NCBI RefSeq assembly: GCF_038039535.1
Contig: NZ_JBBPHP010000037.1
Span: forward strand, 8,377 to 72,376
Reading direction: 5' to 3'
From: Catalinimonas sp038039535
Lineage (GTDB): Bacteria > Bacteroidota > Bacteroidia > Cytophagales > Cyclobacteriaceae
DNA length: 64,000 nt
Shown here: one piece after another, positions 8,999-16,721 of the stretch
How positions within the stretch are numbered: the first letter of the stretch is position 1
How the letters are laid out: each line of letters opens with the position of its first letter
The notes under the pieces: generated by a model
Databases searched by the model: none
Told to the model about the DNA's origin: nothing
What the model saw: only the letters and a program-made list of their open reading frames with translations
Made by a program: the position numbers and the translations under genes

Positions 8999-10123
8999 AT
9001 GAAAATTAGATTTATCATTCTTTTACTTGTTCTAGCAAATTGTCAAAGGGTTAAAATAAATGAGAGGATTTATACTTTGAAAAAAGGGGAAGAGAAAAAA
9101 ATAACCGTACTCGGTGCCGTTGATAAAGAAGATCTAAGCTGGCAATCAGTCAACACAATGGTAGCTGTGGTAGATGAAGAAGGGCTGGTGAAAGGAGTAA
9201 ATGCAGGTGAAACTTTTGTCAGAATGTTGATAAGTGCCAACAATCAATTGTTAGATAGCGTAAAAATTATCGTAGAACCATCTGGTGAAGATAGTACGGA
9301 GCGTGATACAGATGATCTTACTGAAGCAGGTAGCTTCACGCGTGGTATTGAAGGCCCGGCGGTTGATACTAATGGAAATGTGTATGCTGTTAATTTTCAG
9401 GAACAGGGTACTATCGGAAAAGTAAGTCCTGACGGAGAAGCTTCTTTATTTGTCAGACTTCCTGAAGGAAGTATCGGCAATGGTATACGTTTTAATAGTA
9501 AGGGTGAAATGCTCATTGCTGATTATCCTCAGCACAACATTCTCAAAGTAAATATGCAGGATCAGAGCATCAGCGTTTATGCACATGAAGCTAACATGAA
9601 CCAGCCCAATGATATCGCGATCATGGACAATGACATTGTGTTTGCCAGTGACCCCAATTGGTCAGAAAATACCGGAAATCTCTGGCGTATCAATACGGAT
9701 GGCTCAGTTGATTTGCTGGAAGAAAATATGGGTACCACCAATGGAATCGAGGTAAGTCCTGATCAGTCCAAATTGTATGTCAATGAAAGTGTACAACGTA
9801 AAGTCTGGGTATATGATTTAAGCCCTGAAGGTGAAATCAGCAATAAACGTCTACTAACCGAATTTCCCGATTTTGGCATGGATGGCATGCGTACGGATGT
9901 AGAAGGCAACTTGTACATTACCCGACATGGCAAAGGTACCGTGGCTATTGTTTCACCTGATGGGGAGATTTTAGACGAGATCTTTATGCAAGGGGAGCTA
10001 CCTTCCAACATTGCTTTTGGTGGACCTGACGGACGTACCTGCTACGTAACCTTGCAGGACAGAGGCTGTATTGAATCTTTTCAGGTGGAAAACCCAGGCC
10101 GGGTCTGGAAAAATACTCCTTAA
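8999..10123 (+). CDS. SMP-30/gluconolactonase-like beta-propeller lipoprotein with N-terminal Big-type domain
   Basis: A 374-residue protein. The signal MKIRFIILLLVLANC ends in a lipobox, so it is likely a lipoprotein. Residues about 25-95 resemble a bacterial Ig-like (Big_2) domain: a YTLKKGEEKKITV opening, then VVDEEGLVKGVNAGETFV. From about 110 to the end there are repeated blade motifs such as GPAVDTNGNVYAVNF, KEGEMLIADY-like turns, QPNDIAIMDND, TTNGIEVSPDQSKLYV and GMRTDVEGNLYITRHG, typical of SMP-30/gluconolactonase propellers. It may hydrolyse a sugar lactone or simply bind a ligand at the cell surface. A strong hairpin terminator follows 21 bases after the stop. Confidence 0.8.
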   Translation: MKIRFIILLLVLANCQRVKINERIYTLKKGEEKKITVLGAVDKEDLSWQSVNTMVAVVDEEGLVKGVNAGETFVRMLISANNQLLDSVKIIVEPSGEDSTERDTDDLTEAGSFTRGIEGPAVDTNGNVYAVNFQEQGTIGKVSPDGEASLFVRLPEGSIGNGIRFNSKGEMLIADYPQHNILKVNMQDQSISVYAHEANMNQPNDIAIMDNDIVFASDPNWSENTGNLWRINTDGSVDLLEENMGTTNGIEVSPDQSKLYVNESVQRKVWVYDLSPEGEISNKRLLTEFPDFGMDGMRTDVEGNLYITRHGKGTVAIVSPDGEILDEIFMQGELPSNIAFGGPDGRTCYVTLQDRGCIESFQVENPGRVWKNTP

Positions 10124-10144
10124 ATAAATGTTTACTTGGTGAAG

Positions 10145-10178
10145 GAGGCTGTCTCGTTTCTGAGACAGCCTCTTTTAT
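10145..10178 (+). terminator. Rho-independent terminator after the SMP-30-like gene
   Basis: An 11-bp perfect stem (10145-10155 with 10162-10172), a 6-base loop and a TTTTATGTTT tail. It ends the plus-strand propeller gene. The minus-strand kelch gene also ends here (10187), but the tail on that side is not T-rich, so its effect on that gene is less certain. Confidence 0.85.
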
Positions 10179-10186
10179 GTTTATAA

Positions 10187-11200
10187 TTATTCGTAAACTT
10201 CCATGCTGGTCAGTTCTGGCCCACCACCCCGGTTACCACTTCCGGCAGCTATGTAGATTTTATCGTTGAAGACAAAAGCCTGTGTTCCGTGTCGTCCCTG
10301 ATTCAAAGAAGGTAATGAATCCCATTCTCCGGTATTGATATTCAATGCTTCTACGTGATGATGAGCAGGCTCCATAGCTCCACTTTCACCACCAATGACA
10401 ATTACCTGGTCTCCAATATTAACCGAAGCAGTACCAGCCCTTTCAGTCGGAATATTATTTTCCCAGGTAGACCATTTTCCAGAGTCAAAATCATAGACAT
10501 CTACTTCAGGTACTGTCAATTCCATGGTTTGTCCGGTAGCAGCAGAAGTGGTTCTTCCCCCCGCAACGAATATCTTATTATCAGCAACTACAGCCTGCAC
10601 GTGATCTCTCTGGTGAGGAGCATCTGGCAAAGTAGTCCAGGTATCAGTAGCAGGATCATATTCATCCAGCCAGTTGACGTATCCATCGGTATGGCCATTC
10701 TGTATACCATCTACTAAATAGAGCTTATCATTATAAGCAAAGGCACCCGCAGCTCCTCTCCTTCTGTCCTCAGGGATTTCGGGCCCCTTGGTCCATTCAT
10801 CGGTAGCCGGATCGTAGATATAGATGTTAGGAATGGGTTTTTCATCAGGAAAGCCACCAGTCAGTGCTCCCATCACATATAATTTGCCATCATAGGAAAC
10901 GGCTTGAAAATGGTGCATCTCCAGGGGTGGTGTTTGACCCTTAGACCACCGATTGTTTTCAGGATCATAGATATCTACAGGTCTTTCACCCCGACCTCCT
11001 ACCAGATAGAATTTACCGTCTACTTCAGTAAAAGCATTTTCATGGCGGGCGGTAGGTTCATTCTCGGCGTTTACGGTTGACCAGGCCTGCTGTTCTTCTT
11101 CTGTATTAGTCTCCTGCTGTGCGGTAGTGTCAGTTTCTTCTTCGTTATTAGACTGACAAGCAAATACAAATAAGATGAATACGATTAGTAATTTATTCAT
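10187..11200 (-). CDS. Kelch-repeat beta-propeller lipoprotein
   Basis: A 337-residue protein with a lipoprotein signal (MNKLLIVFILFVFAC) followed by an acidic, Thr/Glu/Gln-rich linker to about residue 40. The rest is a kelch propeller: repeated units with a GG or similar glycine pair, Y and W, such as KFYLVGGRGE, KLYVMGALTGG, NKIFVAGGRT, DQVIVIGGESG and KIYIAAGSGNRGG, each followed by VDIYDPENNRW-type strands. Kelch propellers bind proteins or sugars; a few are epimerases such as NanM, but specific catalytic residues cannot be assigned. It starts 33 bases after the stop of the PLP decarboxylase on the same strand, so the two may be co-transcribed. Confidence 0.8.
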   Translation of the reverse strand: MNKLLIVFILFVFACQSNNEEETDTTAQQETNTEEEQQAWSTVNAENEPTARHENAFTEVDGKFYLVGGRGERPVDIYDPENNRWSKGQTPPLEMHHFQAVSYDGKLYVMGALTGGFPDEKPIPNIYIYDPATDEWTKGPEIPEDRRRGAAGAFAYNDKLYLVDGIQNGHTDGYVNWLDEYDPATDTWTTLPDAPHQRDHVQAVVADNKIFVAGGRTTSAATGQTMELTVPEVDVYDFDSGKWSTWENNIPTERAGTASVNIGDQVIVIGGESGAMEPAHHHVEALNINTGEWDSLPSLNQGRHGTQAFVFNDKIYIAAGSGNRGGGPELTSMEVYE

Positions 11201-11233
11201 AAGATAGATTTTAGTTGTATACTGATTTGCAAT

Positions 11234-12481
11234 TTAGCTTTGTTTCTCTTTCCAGCCATCTAAAGCGAATAGAAATTTATCAATTTTACCCTGAGTAACA
11301 TGCTCCATCACCACAATTTTTAACCAGCTAGGCTGAGTTTCATGGGTATCAGGAACCAGAAGAAACTGTCTGGCTAAAGTCGATGGAATATCTTCCGCCC
11401 GGATGGATACAATATTCATCGCCGGATTTCTAAAAAAGCGGATTCCTCTTTCACTCAGGTTTTCACAAAGGCGGTCCGTACGATCTATCAGTTTAAGGAT
11501 TTTTGCTTTCCAGCCTTCCGAGCCATACGTACGCAATATCATCCAGACCGCAATCGCGTTGGCACCCGAACGGCTGCCCACTAAGGTATAATCCTTTCCT
11601 TTGACATATTGCGCTTCTTCCGTAAGGGCGTATTCTATCAGGGCTTTTCGTAAGAGGCAAATTCCTGTGCCGTAGGGTGACTGAACCAGTTTATGGGCAT
11701 CAATAGAAAAGGAATTGATTTTAGAGTTCTGAAAGGTGAGGGATTCATTGCTGCATGTAAAAGGATAGATAAACCCACCATAAGCCCCGTCTACATGAAT
11801 TCGGTAATCACAGTGCAAGGCATCCATTACCTCCATCGCCTGATCTACATCATCTACTGAGCCAAACATGGTAGTAGACATATTCATGATCAAGATAAAA
11901 TACTTGTACCCTTCCGCCTGGACTTCGGCTACTATCCTTTTCATCGCTGCAAACTCAATCTCTCTGCTATTTTTCTCCACGGGTAATATTACCGACTTCA
12001 GCTGCAGCAGATTAGCCCCTTTGGGGATAGAATAGTGCGTATCCTCAGAGTAGATCACTGCTATTTCATCCAGCCGGGCGTTGTAGTCCCGCATATAAAG
12101 ATTACGGTGTACCCATAAAGATTCAATATTGGCTTCGGTACCCCCGGAGGCGACATAGCCATCATAGCTCTTTTCTTCTGCTGAAAAGATCTGGGTAGCG
12201 CAAATATCAATCAGCTCTTTTTCAATCGCCTGAGTACCAGAAAAGGCAGGCTCAGCTTCTCCCAGCGTATGACAGCCAATATGGTTAGGATTGGCTATCA
12301 TGGTCTGCATGTAGGGGGCATCTTTGAGGAAAGGAGCATCCTGATAGAATACTTCAGGGTCCAGATATGTAGCGGGTAAACCCAATACATCCTCAGTACG
12401 ATAGTCAAGATTCTTTTTCAGCGCGTCTAAGACGGTCTGTTTTATCTTTTTGTGAGGGTACTTTTCCCAGTGCATGATCAT
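11234..12481 (-). CDS. PLP-dependent group II decarboxylase
   Basis: A 415-residue PLP enzyme when started at the ATG of MIMHWEKYPH (12479-12481). The frame is open to a GTG at 12571, but the family normally begins near HWEKYPHKKIK, and the shorter form leaves about 105 bases for a divergent promoter, so the ATG is preferred. Motifs are PNHIGCHTLGE near the start, YVASGGTEANIESLW for PLP phosphate, IHVDGAYGGF for the PLP-ring Asp, and SFSIDAHKLVQSPYG with the Schiff-base lysine. Relatives decarboxylate glutamate, aspartate, histidine or aromatic amino acids; the substrate cannot be fixed here. A kelch lipoprotein gene follows 33 bases downstream. Confidence 0.8.
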   Translation of the reverse strand: MIMHWEKYPHKKIKQTVLDALKKNLDYRTEDVLGLPATYLDPEVFYQDAPFLKDAPYMQTMIANPNHIGCHTLGEAEPAFSGTQAIEKELIDICATQIFSAEEKSYDGYVASGGTEANIESLWVHRNLYMRDYNARLDEIAVIYSEDTHYSIPKGANLLQLKSVILPVEKNSREIEFAAMKRIVAEVQAEGYKYFILIMNMSTTMFGSVDDVDQAMEVMDALHCDYRIHVDGAYGGFIYPFTCSNESLTFQNSKINSFSIDAHKLVQSPYGTGICLLRKALIEYALTEEAQYVKGKDYTLVGSRSGANAIAVWMILRTYGSEGWKAKILKLIDRTDRLCENLSERGIRFFRNPAMNIVSIRAEDIPSTLARQFLLVPDTHETQPSWLKIVVMEHVTQGKIDKFLFALDGWKEKQS

Positions 12482-12586
12482 CTGTTTATCGCTAAAAAAA
12501 TCTGCTTGCTGAAATCTCGGAAAAAAACAAACAGTCCCCAAATGCCTGAGTTCAAAAGATATTGATTTCACTTAAAACTAAAGCAT

Positions 12587-13453
12587 ATGAACGTAGGATT
12601 TATAGGTTTAGGCATTATGGGGCAGCATATGGCTTCTAATCTCATCAAAGATGGTCATGTACTGCACCTCCACAACCGTACGAAGGAAAAGGCAAAACCT
12701 CTGATAGAACAGGGTGCCAAATTCTATGATAGTCCGGCTGAAGTAGCCAATAAAGTGGAGATGCTTTTTACCATGCTTGCCAGCCCTGAGGTTGTTAAAA
12801 AGATGGCACTGGGTGATAAAGGCTTCTTAGCCAATATGCACGAAGGCATGCTTTGGGTGGATTGCAGTACGGTAAACCCCAGCTTCTCCAGAGAAATGGC
12901 TGAAGAGGCCAGTAGGCACCACATCCGTTTTATTGACGCCCCGGTGGCAGGTAGCAAAGTACCGGCTGAGAAAGGAGAACTCAATATACTGGTAGGCGGA
13001 GATGAACAGGATGTGGAGGAAGCTATTCCACTTTTGGAACTGATGGGAAAAAAGGTCACCCATCTTGGTGGACACGGTTTGGGCACTTCTATGAAAATGA
13101 TTATCAACGCACTATTGGGCAATGCTATGGCAGCCTTTGCTGAGGCCACTGCGCTGGGAGAGAAAATAGGCCTTGATCGTGAAAATATGATCCATACATT
13201 GCTGGAGGCACCAGTGACGGCTCCGTTTCTGAAAATGAAAAAAGATCAACTACTCAAGCAACAATTTGACACTGAATTTCCCCTCAAGTGGATGCATAAA
13301 GATATGCGGCTGGTTACCCAAACTGCTGAAGAGTACCAAGCACCTCATCAAATAAGCGATACGGTAAAAGCTCTTTATGCTTCGGCAGAAAAGGAAGCAG
13401 GTGAGCAGGATTTCTCAGCCATTTATGCCTATCTGAGAAAGTTGAATCAGTAA
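12587..13453 (+). CDS. NAD(P)-dependent beta-hydroxyacid dehydrogenase (3-hydroxyisobutyrate/glyoxylate reductase family)
   Basis: A 288-residue dehydrogenase. It opens with the Rossmann glycine motif GFIGLGIMGQHMASNL and carries the family substrate motif DAPVAGSKVPAEKGELNILV near residue 118, then GHGLGTSMKMIINALLG near 163, where Lys in SMKM is the usual catalytic lysine. HNRTKEKAK near residue 30 suggests NADP preference because an Arg follows the Asn at the end of the second strand. Likely substrates are glyoxylate, succinic semialdehyde, tartronate semialdehyde or 3-hydroxyisobutyrate. It is divergent from the PLP decarboxylase, and a semialdehyde made by oxidation of a decarboxylated amino acid could link them, but this is speculation. 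Confidence 0.85.
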   Translation: MNVGFIGLGIMGQHMASNLIKDGHVLHLHNRTKEKAKPLIEQGAKFYDSPAEVANKVEMLFTMLASPEVVKKMALGDKGFLANMHEGMLWVDCSTVNPSFSREMAEEASRHHIRFIDAPVAGSKVPAEKGELNILVGGDEQDVEEAIPLLELMGKKVTHLGGHGLGTSMKMIINALLGNAMAAFAEATALGEKIGLDRENMIHTLLEAPVTAPFLKMKKDQLLKQQFDTEFPLKWMHKDMRLVTQTAEEYQAPHQISDTVKALYASAEKEAGEQDFSAIYAYLRKLNQ

Positions 13454-13808
13454 TAGAAAAAGGGGCAGAGTATGTAATGTTTCTGGCCTGGCATTCAAGC
13501 GCCAATTACTTCAGATAAACTTTCTGGTAAACCGCTTTAAAGCTGAAACTATGCACATTCGGTTTAGCTAAGCGGGCGCTTTATTGTATATTTCCTATAA
13601 TGTGGGTCTATGGTGAGTCCGTAGATCCTCCGTAGATCCTTCGTTTTATCTCCATGAAATGCCTTAATTACGTTTTTGTACTATTCATAGATTATTCCTC
13701 AGCCATCAACCTCAATGGCTAGACAAAAGTAAATGCTGATTAGGCCAAAAATGCTTTATACTCAGTTGATTTGCAGTAAGTAAGGTTAGAGAAGGTTTTT
13801 TAGCATTT
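13454..13808. other. Intergenic region with a short tandem duplication
   Basis: A 355-base stretch without a convincing gene. It contains an exact 11-base tandem duplication, CCGTAGATCCT, at 13619-13629 and 13630-13640, and a short inverted repeat AGCCAT/ATGGCT around 13700-13725. No U-tailed terminator or RNA gene was recognised. Confidence 0.5.
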
Positions 13809-14372
13809 TCAGCGGATCAACTCTTCTCTTACAATGCTGTTTCCGGGCAGGTCAGTGATGCGAACGACCAGGCGTAGCTCCTGATGATGGGTATGAGTAT
13901 ATTTTAAGGTATAAACCCATTCGTTTTCATACTCATCCAGATCGGCCAAACCTTGTTCCAGCAAACTACCATCTGCCTCACAAAATAAACAGTGCACTTT
14001 GGTGATTAGGTGGTCATCAGTAGCCTGAATCCACAGCCTGTTTCCTGCTTTCTTTTCAAAAGCATCAAGCTTTACCGCTACTATTACGGGTAGATTGAGA
14101 TAGTCCGCTATGGCCTGGCAATAGGGACTTTTGTTACTCTGAGTTTTGACTGCATAAGTGGCCAGCAATGCGGGATCGTCCAGCACGTGTTGCGCGTATT
14201 TTACTGCCTCACGAAACCTGGCAGATTGTTTTTTCTGGGCTTCCGAACGTTCTTCCGGCATATTGGGCATGGCCGATACGATGGTCTTACCCCCCAACTG
14301 ACGAAAAACGATTTGTCTGCCAATACTTCCGCTTAAACCGTCGGTGATGATGTTGTTTTTTACCTGAGCCAT
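13809..14372 (-). CDS. Conserved hypothetical protein, 187 residues
   Basis: I cannot name this protein with confidence. The opening MAQVKNNIITDGLSGSIGRQ continues with IVFRQLGGKTIVSAMP and resembles small Bacteroidota proteins of unknown role that start with a K-N-x-I-x-x-G-L-S-G-x-x-G pattern and a GKTIVS turn, which I recall from phage- or secretion-related contexts. The C-terminal half (about 90-187) is beta-rich, with PVIVAVKLDAF, WVYTLKYTHTHH and ELRLVVRITDLPG, and could be an immunoglobulin-like sandwich. There is no signal peptide or membrane segment. It stands alone, with 248 bases upstream of its start and the 355-base gap downstream. It seems a real gene because of the clean start and composition. 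Confidence 0.6.
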   Translation of the reverse strand: MAQVKNNIITDGLSGSIGRQIVFRQLGGKTIVSAMPNMPEERSEAQKKQSARFREAVKYAQHVLDDPALLATYAVKTQSNKSPYCQAIADYLNLPVIVAVKLDAFEKKAGNRLWIQATDDHLITKVHCLFCEADGSLLEQGLADLDEYENEWVYTLKYTHTHHQELRLVVRITDLPGNSIVREELIR

Positions 14373-14620
14373 AGGGTTGGGATTATGTTATACTGTTGTT
14401 CCATATGTAGTACGCATACCATTCCTATACCAAATCCAACCGCATATTTTGGCTGGCTTGCAATGAAATTGCTAACCCTAAGTAAATTGTTCAGGTGAAT
14501 GTTTTAACTCAAAAAAACTTACCAGCCATTGTATTCCAGGGTTAACTTTCCGCTGGTTTTGTTTTTCAGAAAGCTGAATAAGACAAAAGCAGTATGCTAT
14601 ACTTTCATCTTAAGATTTGC

Positions 14621-15922
14621 TCAGGGAAGCTGAATCACCTCCAACTCCCAAACAGATGATTCCAAGCGTTTGTACATTTCCGCTTCCAGGGCTTTCTTCT
14701 TCTCTTCAGCGATAGTAATTGGGATACCTTCACGATTCATCGGACGTTGGTGCCCGATATGTTGTAACAAGGCATAGTCATAAATCTGCCTTTTGGCGGC
14801 AATTAACTCATACAGCTGATGGGCTTTCTTGGCGAATGATAGGTGCTGGTATTGCAACTCATCGGATAAGGGGCCAAAATTAATGCCCTGCGCTAATTGC
14901 TGGCTGTTGAACTGCCCTACATAAATATTCTCATTGTAGAATTGGTATGTAGCTTCAGGACAATCAGTCATGTGACTTTTGAAACTGTAAGCCTGATCAA
15001 TCAATTGGTTATAATCATCGTCAGCAGATAAAACTGTATGGTTGATTTCCGGAGACTGGGTGGTAAACGTTTTTGTTGTTGCTGCTTTCTCCAGATCTTT
15101 TTTATTCATCTCCTCTGCTGCAGACCATTTCCAATGCTGATCCTGTATTTCAGGTTTGATGTTCTTATAATCTGCGATGATGGTAAGTGCCATCAGCTGA
15201 TGGCCCAATTGGTTAGGATGAATGACATCTTTTCCGTAGCAAATATCCTTAAACCTCCGCATAGGAGTCTGGATATCAATGGTTTGCACTTCTTGTATAC
15301 TCATCACCCACTCCGCATAGCTGCGCATCACATCATCATAGGCAGCATAGGGTTTTGCATAGCTGTAATCATTACGTTGCTGATCTTCACGCGCTTTATC
15401 CCAGTCCTGAACAGGGGCAGCGTAGGGAGGTGGCGTAAGCAGGATCAGTTCGGCCTTGATCTGACTAGCTTTTTCCATTAACTTAACAATCCCCTCCTGG
15501 TAAGCCTCAAATCTATCGTTGTTTAAAGGGTGGTAAATTCCACAATTGATGCCGTAACAGGCAAAGATCAGATCTGGCTGGATGTAATCCAGTACCTTGT
15601 CCAGCCTGTTGTGCAGGTAGGGACGCGGATAGGGATGATTTTCTTCCGACAAACCTGATATGGTTTCACTTCCCAATCCCAGGTTCAGAACCTCAAAAGA
15701 AGTCTCAGGCTGAGCGATGCGCAGCTGGCACTCAAAGAAATTGATATAATCTCCGGCTTGCGTAATACTATCGCCCAGGAAGAGGATTTTCTTCGGCTCA
15801 TCGTTAAGGATAGGTGATAAAGCTTTAATCTTGTCTTTAGAAGTAAGCGCAGCCCAGGGAGTTAGTGAACTTATGGATAATGCTCCCATGCTACTCTGAC
15901 TGAGAAAAGTTCTTCTGTTCAT
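14621..15922 (-). CDS. Secreted SGNH/GDSL-type hydrolase
   Basis: A 433-residue protein. The N-terminus MNRRTFLSQSSMGALSIS is a Tat-type signal (RRTFL). The SGNH hydrolase blocks follow: KILFLGDSITQAG with the nucleophile Ser near residue 53, the block II glycine in NLGLGSETISG near 100, a block III-like CYGIN near 142, and DVIHPNQLGHQLMA with the catalytic Asp-x-x-His near 232. Such enzymes remove acyl or acetyl groups from sugars or lipids. The 180 residues after the catalytic domain are extra and helical, typical of Bacteroidota/Planctomycete GDSL proteins near sugar-degradation genes. It stands alone on its strand, so the substrate is not shown by context. Confidence 0.8.
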   Translation of the reverse strand: MNRRTFLSQSSMGALSISSLTPWAALTSKDKIKALSPILNDEPKKILFLGDSITQAGDYINFFECQLRIAQPETSFEVLNLGLGSETISGLSEENHPYPRPYLHNRLDKVLDYIQPDLIFACYGINCGIYHPLNNDRFEAYQEGIVKLMEKASQIKAELILLTPPPYAAPVQDWDKAREDQQRNDYSYAKPYAAYDDVMRSYAEWVMSIQEVQTIDIQTPMRRFKDICYGKDVIHPNQLGHQLMALTIIADYKNIKPEIQDQHWKWSAAEEMNKKDLEKAATTKTFTTQSPEINHTVLSADDDYNQLIDQAYSFKSHMTDCPEATYQFYNENIYVGQFNSQQLAQGINFGPLSDELQYQHLSFAKKAHQLYELIAAKRQIYDYALLQHIGHQRPMNREGIPITIAEEKKKALEAEMYKRLESSVWELEVIQLP

Positions 15923-16111
15923 GAAATTGAGATTAGGCAGAAAAGTAAATGCTGAATTTAGTAGATAGATAGCAAGGGTAAAAATACTATTTATGGAAAT
16001 ACAAACCGGCTTGAAGTTAGATCATGGCGTGGTTGATCTACATTTAGATAATGATTCAGATAAAAAAAACTGCTCTCTTACAAATTTGAATTGCTGTGCC
16101 TGAGCATCTGA

Positions 16112-16445
16112 TTACTGATCTAACAGTTCTATAATCTTGTCTCGGACTTGCTGTAACTTATTAGCGTGGATACTGCCTATCTTGTAAAGAACAATATGCT
16201 CATACGCGGTAAATATCCTATTGGGACGAATATTACTGACTTTCTTTAAACTACCATTTACCATATCGCTATCCATTAGGTTGATGGCATAGGCATCTTT
16301 TGTTTGCTGACTAGTGATCTGGCATAAAAATAATGTCATTTCCCGGTAGGTTAGCCAGTACAAGCGCCGTCCGTTTTTTGGTGGCAGATAAATCTGAGAA
16401 GGGAAAAGGAAGAACGACAACATCACCTTTTATAAATCTTGCCAT
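16112..16445 (-). pseudogene. PemK/MazF-type toxin, frameshifted
   Basis: Two frames together spell one PemK/MazF-family endoribonuclease. From an ATG at 16443-16445 the frame reads MARFIKGDVVVLPFPFSD, then LSATKKRTALVLANLPGNDI, which is the normal toxin N-terminus. It then hits a stop eight codons later. One frame over, the sequence continues LCQITSQQTKDAYAINL, then SNIRPNRIFTAYEHIV and LYKIGSIHANKLQQVRDKII, the normal C-terminal half. The switch falls in a run of five T on the coding strand (five A at 16326-16330); four would restore one frame. The toxin start overlaps the antitoxin stop by 16 bases. It is either a disabled toxin, a sequencing error in a homopolymer, or, less likely, programmed slippage. 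Confidence 0.85.
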
Positions 16446-16660
16446 GCCTGTTCTTCTTCGGGACTGTTCCAATCTTTTCCTAGTACTTCTTCACTGGCAT
16501 AGGCTGTTTCCATAGAAGCTGTATCCACTGGGGAACTTGCTTGATTTTTTTTATACTGAAGATACTTCATATACTCATGTAATTCTCCCAACAGATCATC
16601 TGGAATATGTTCTAATTCTTGTTTTAGCTTTTCTCGTGTTGTTATTTTGGCCATACTCAA
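16430..16660 (-). CDS. Antitoxin of the PemK/MazF-type pair (DUF2281-like)
   Basis: A 76-residue protein directly upstream of the frameshifted toxin and overlapping its start by 16 bases, the usual layout of a type II antitoxin-toxin operon. The sequence has a helical KLKQELEHIPDDLLGELHEY core near residues 12-31 and an acidic, Glu/Trp-containing tail ending EEEQAWQDL, which would wrap the toxin. This matches the DUF2281-type antitoxins often paired with PemK-like toxins. The start could be Met1 or Met3. It still looks intact, so the antitoxin has outlived a broken toxin if the frameshift is real. Confidence 0.75.
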   Translation of the reverse strand: MSMAKITTREKLKQELEHIPDDLLGELHEYMKYLQYKKNQASSPVDTASMETAYASEEVLGKDWNSPEEEQAWQDL

Positions 16661-16721
16661 CTACATATTTTGTTTTTTATAAAGTTAACGATTTTATGTG
16701 GATATAGATTTTTCCGGCAGT

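Noticed and set aside
12482..12571. Extra 30 codons upstream (GTG start at 12571) for the PLP decarboxylase
   Set aside because: The family starts at HWEKYPH; the extra part does not look like protein and would leave only 15 bases between divergent genes.
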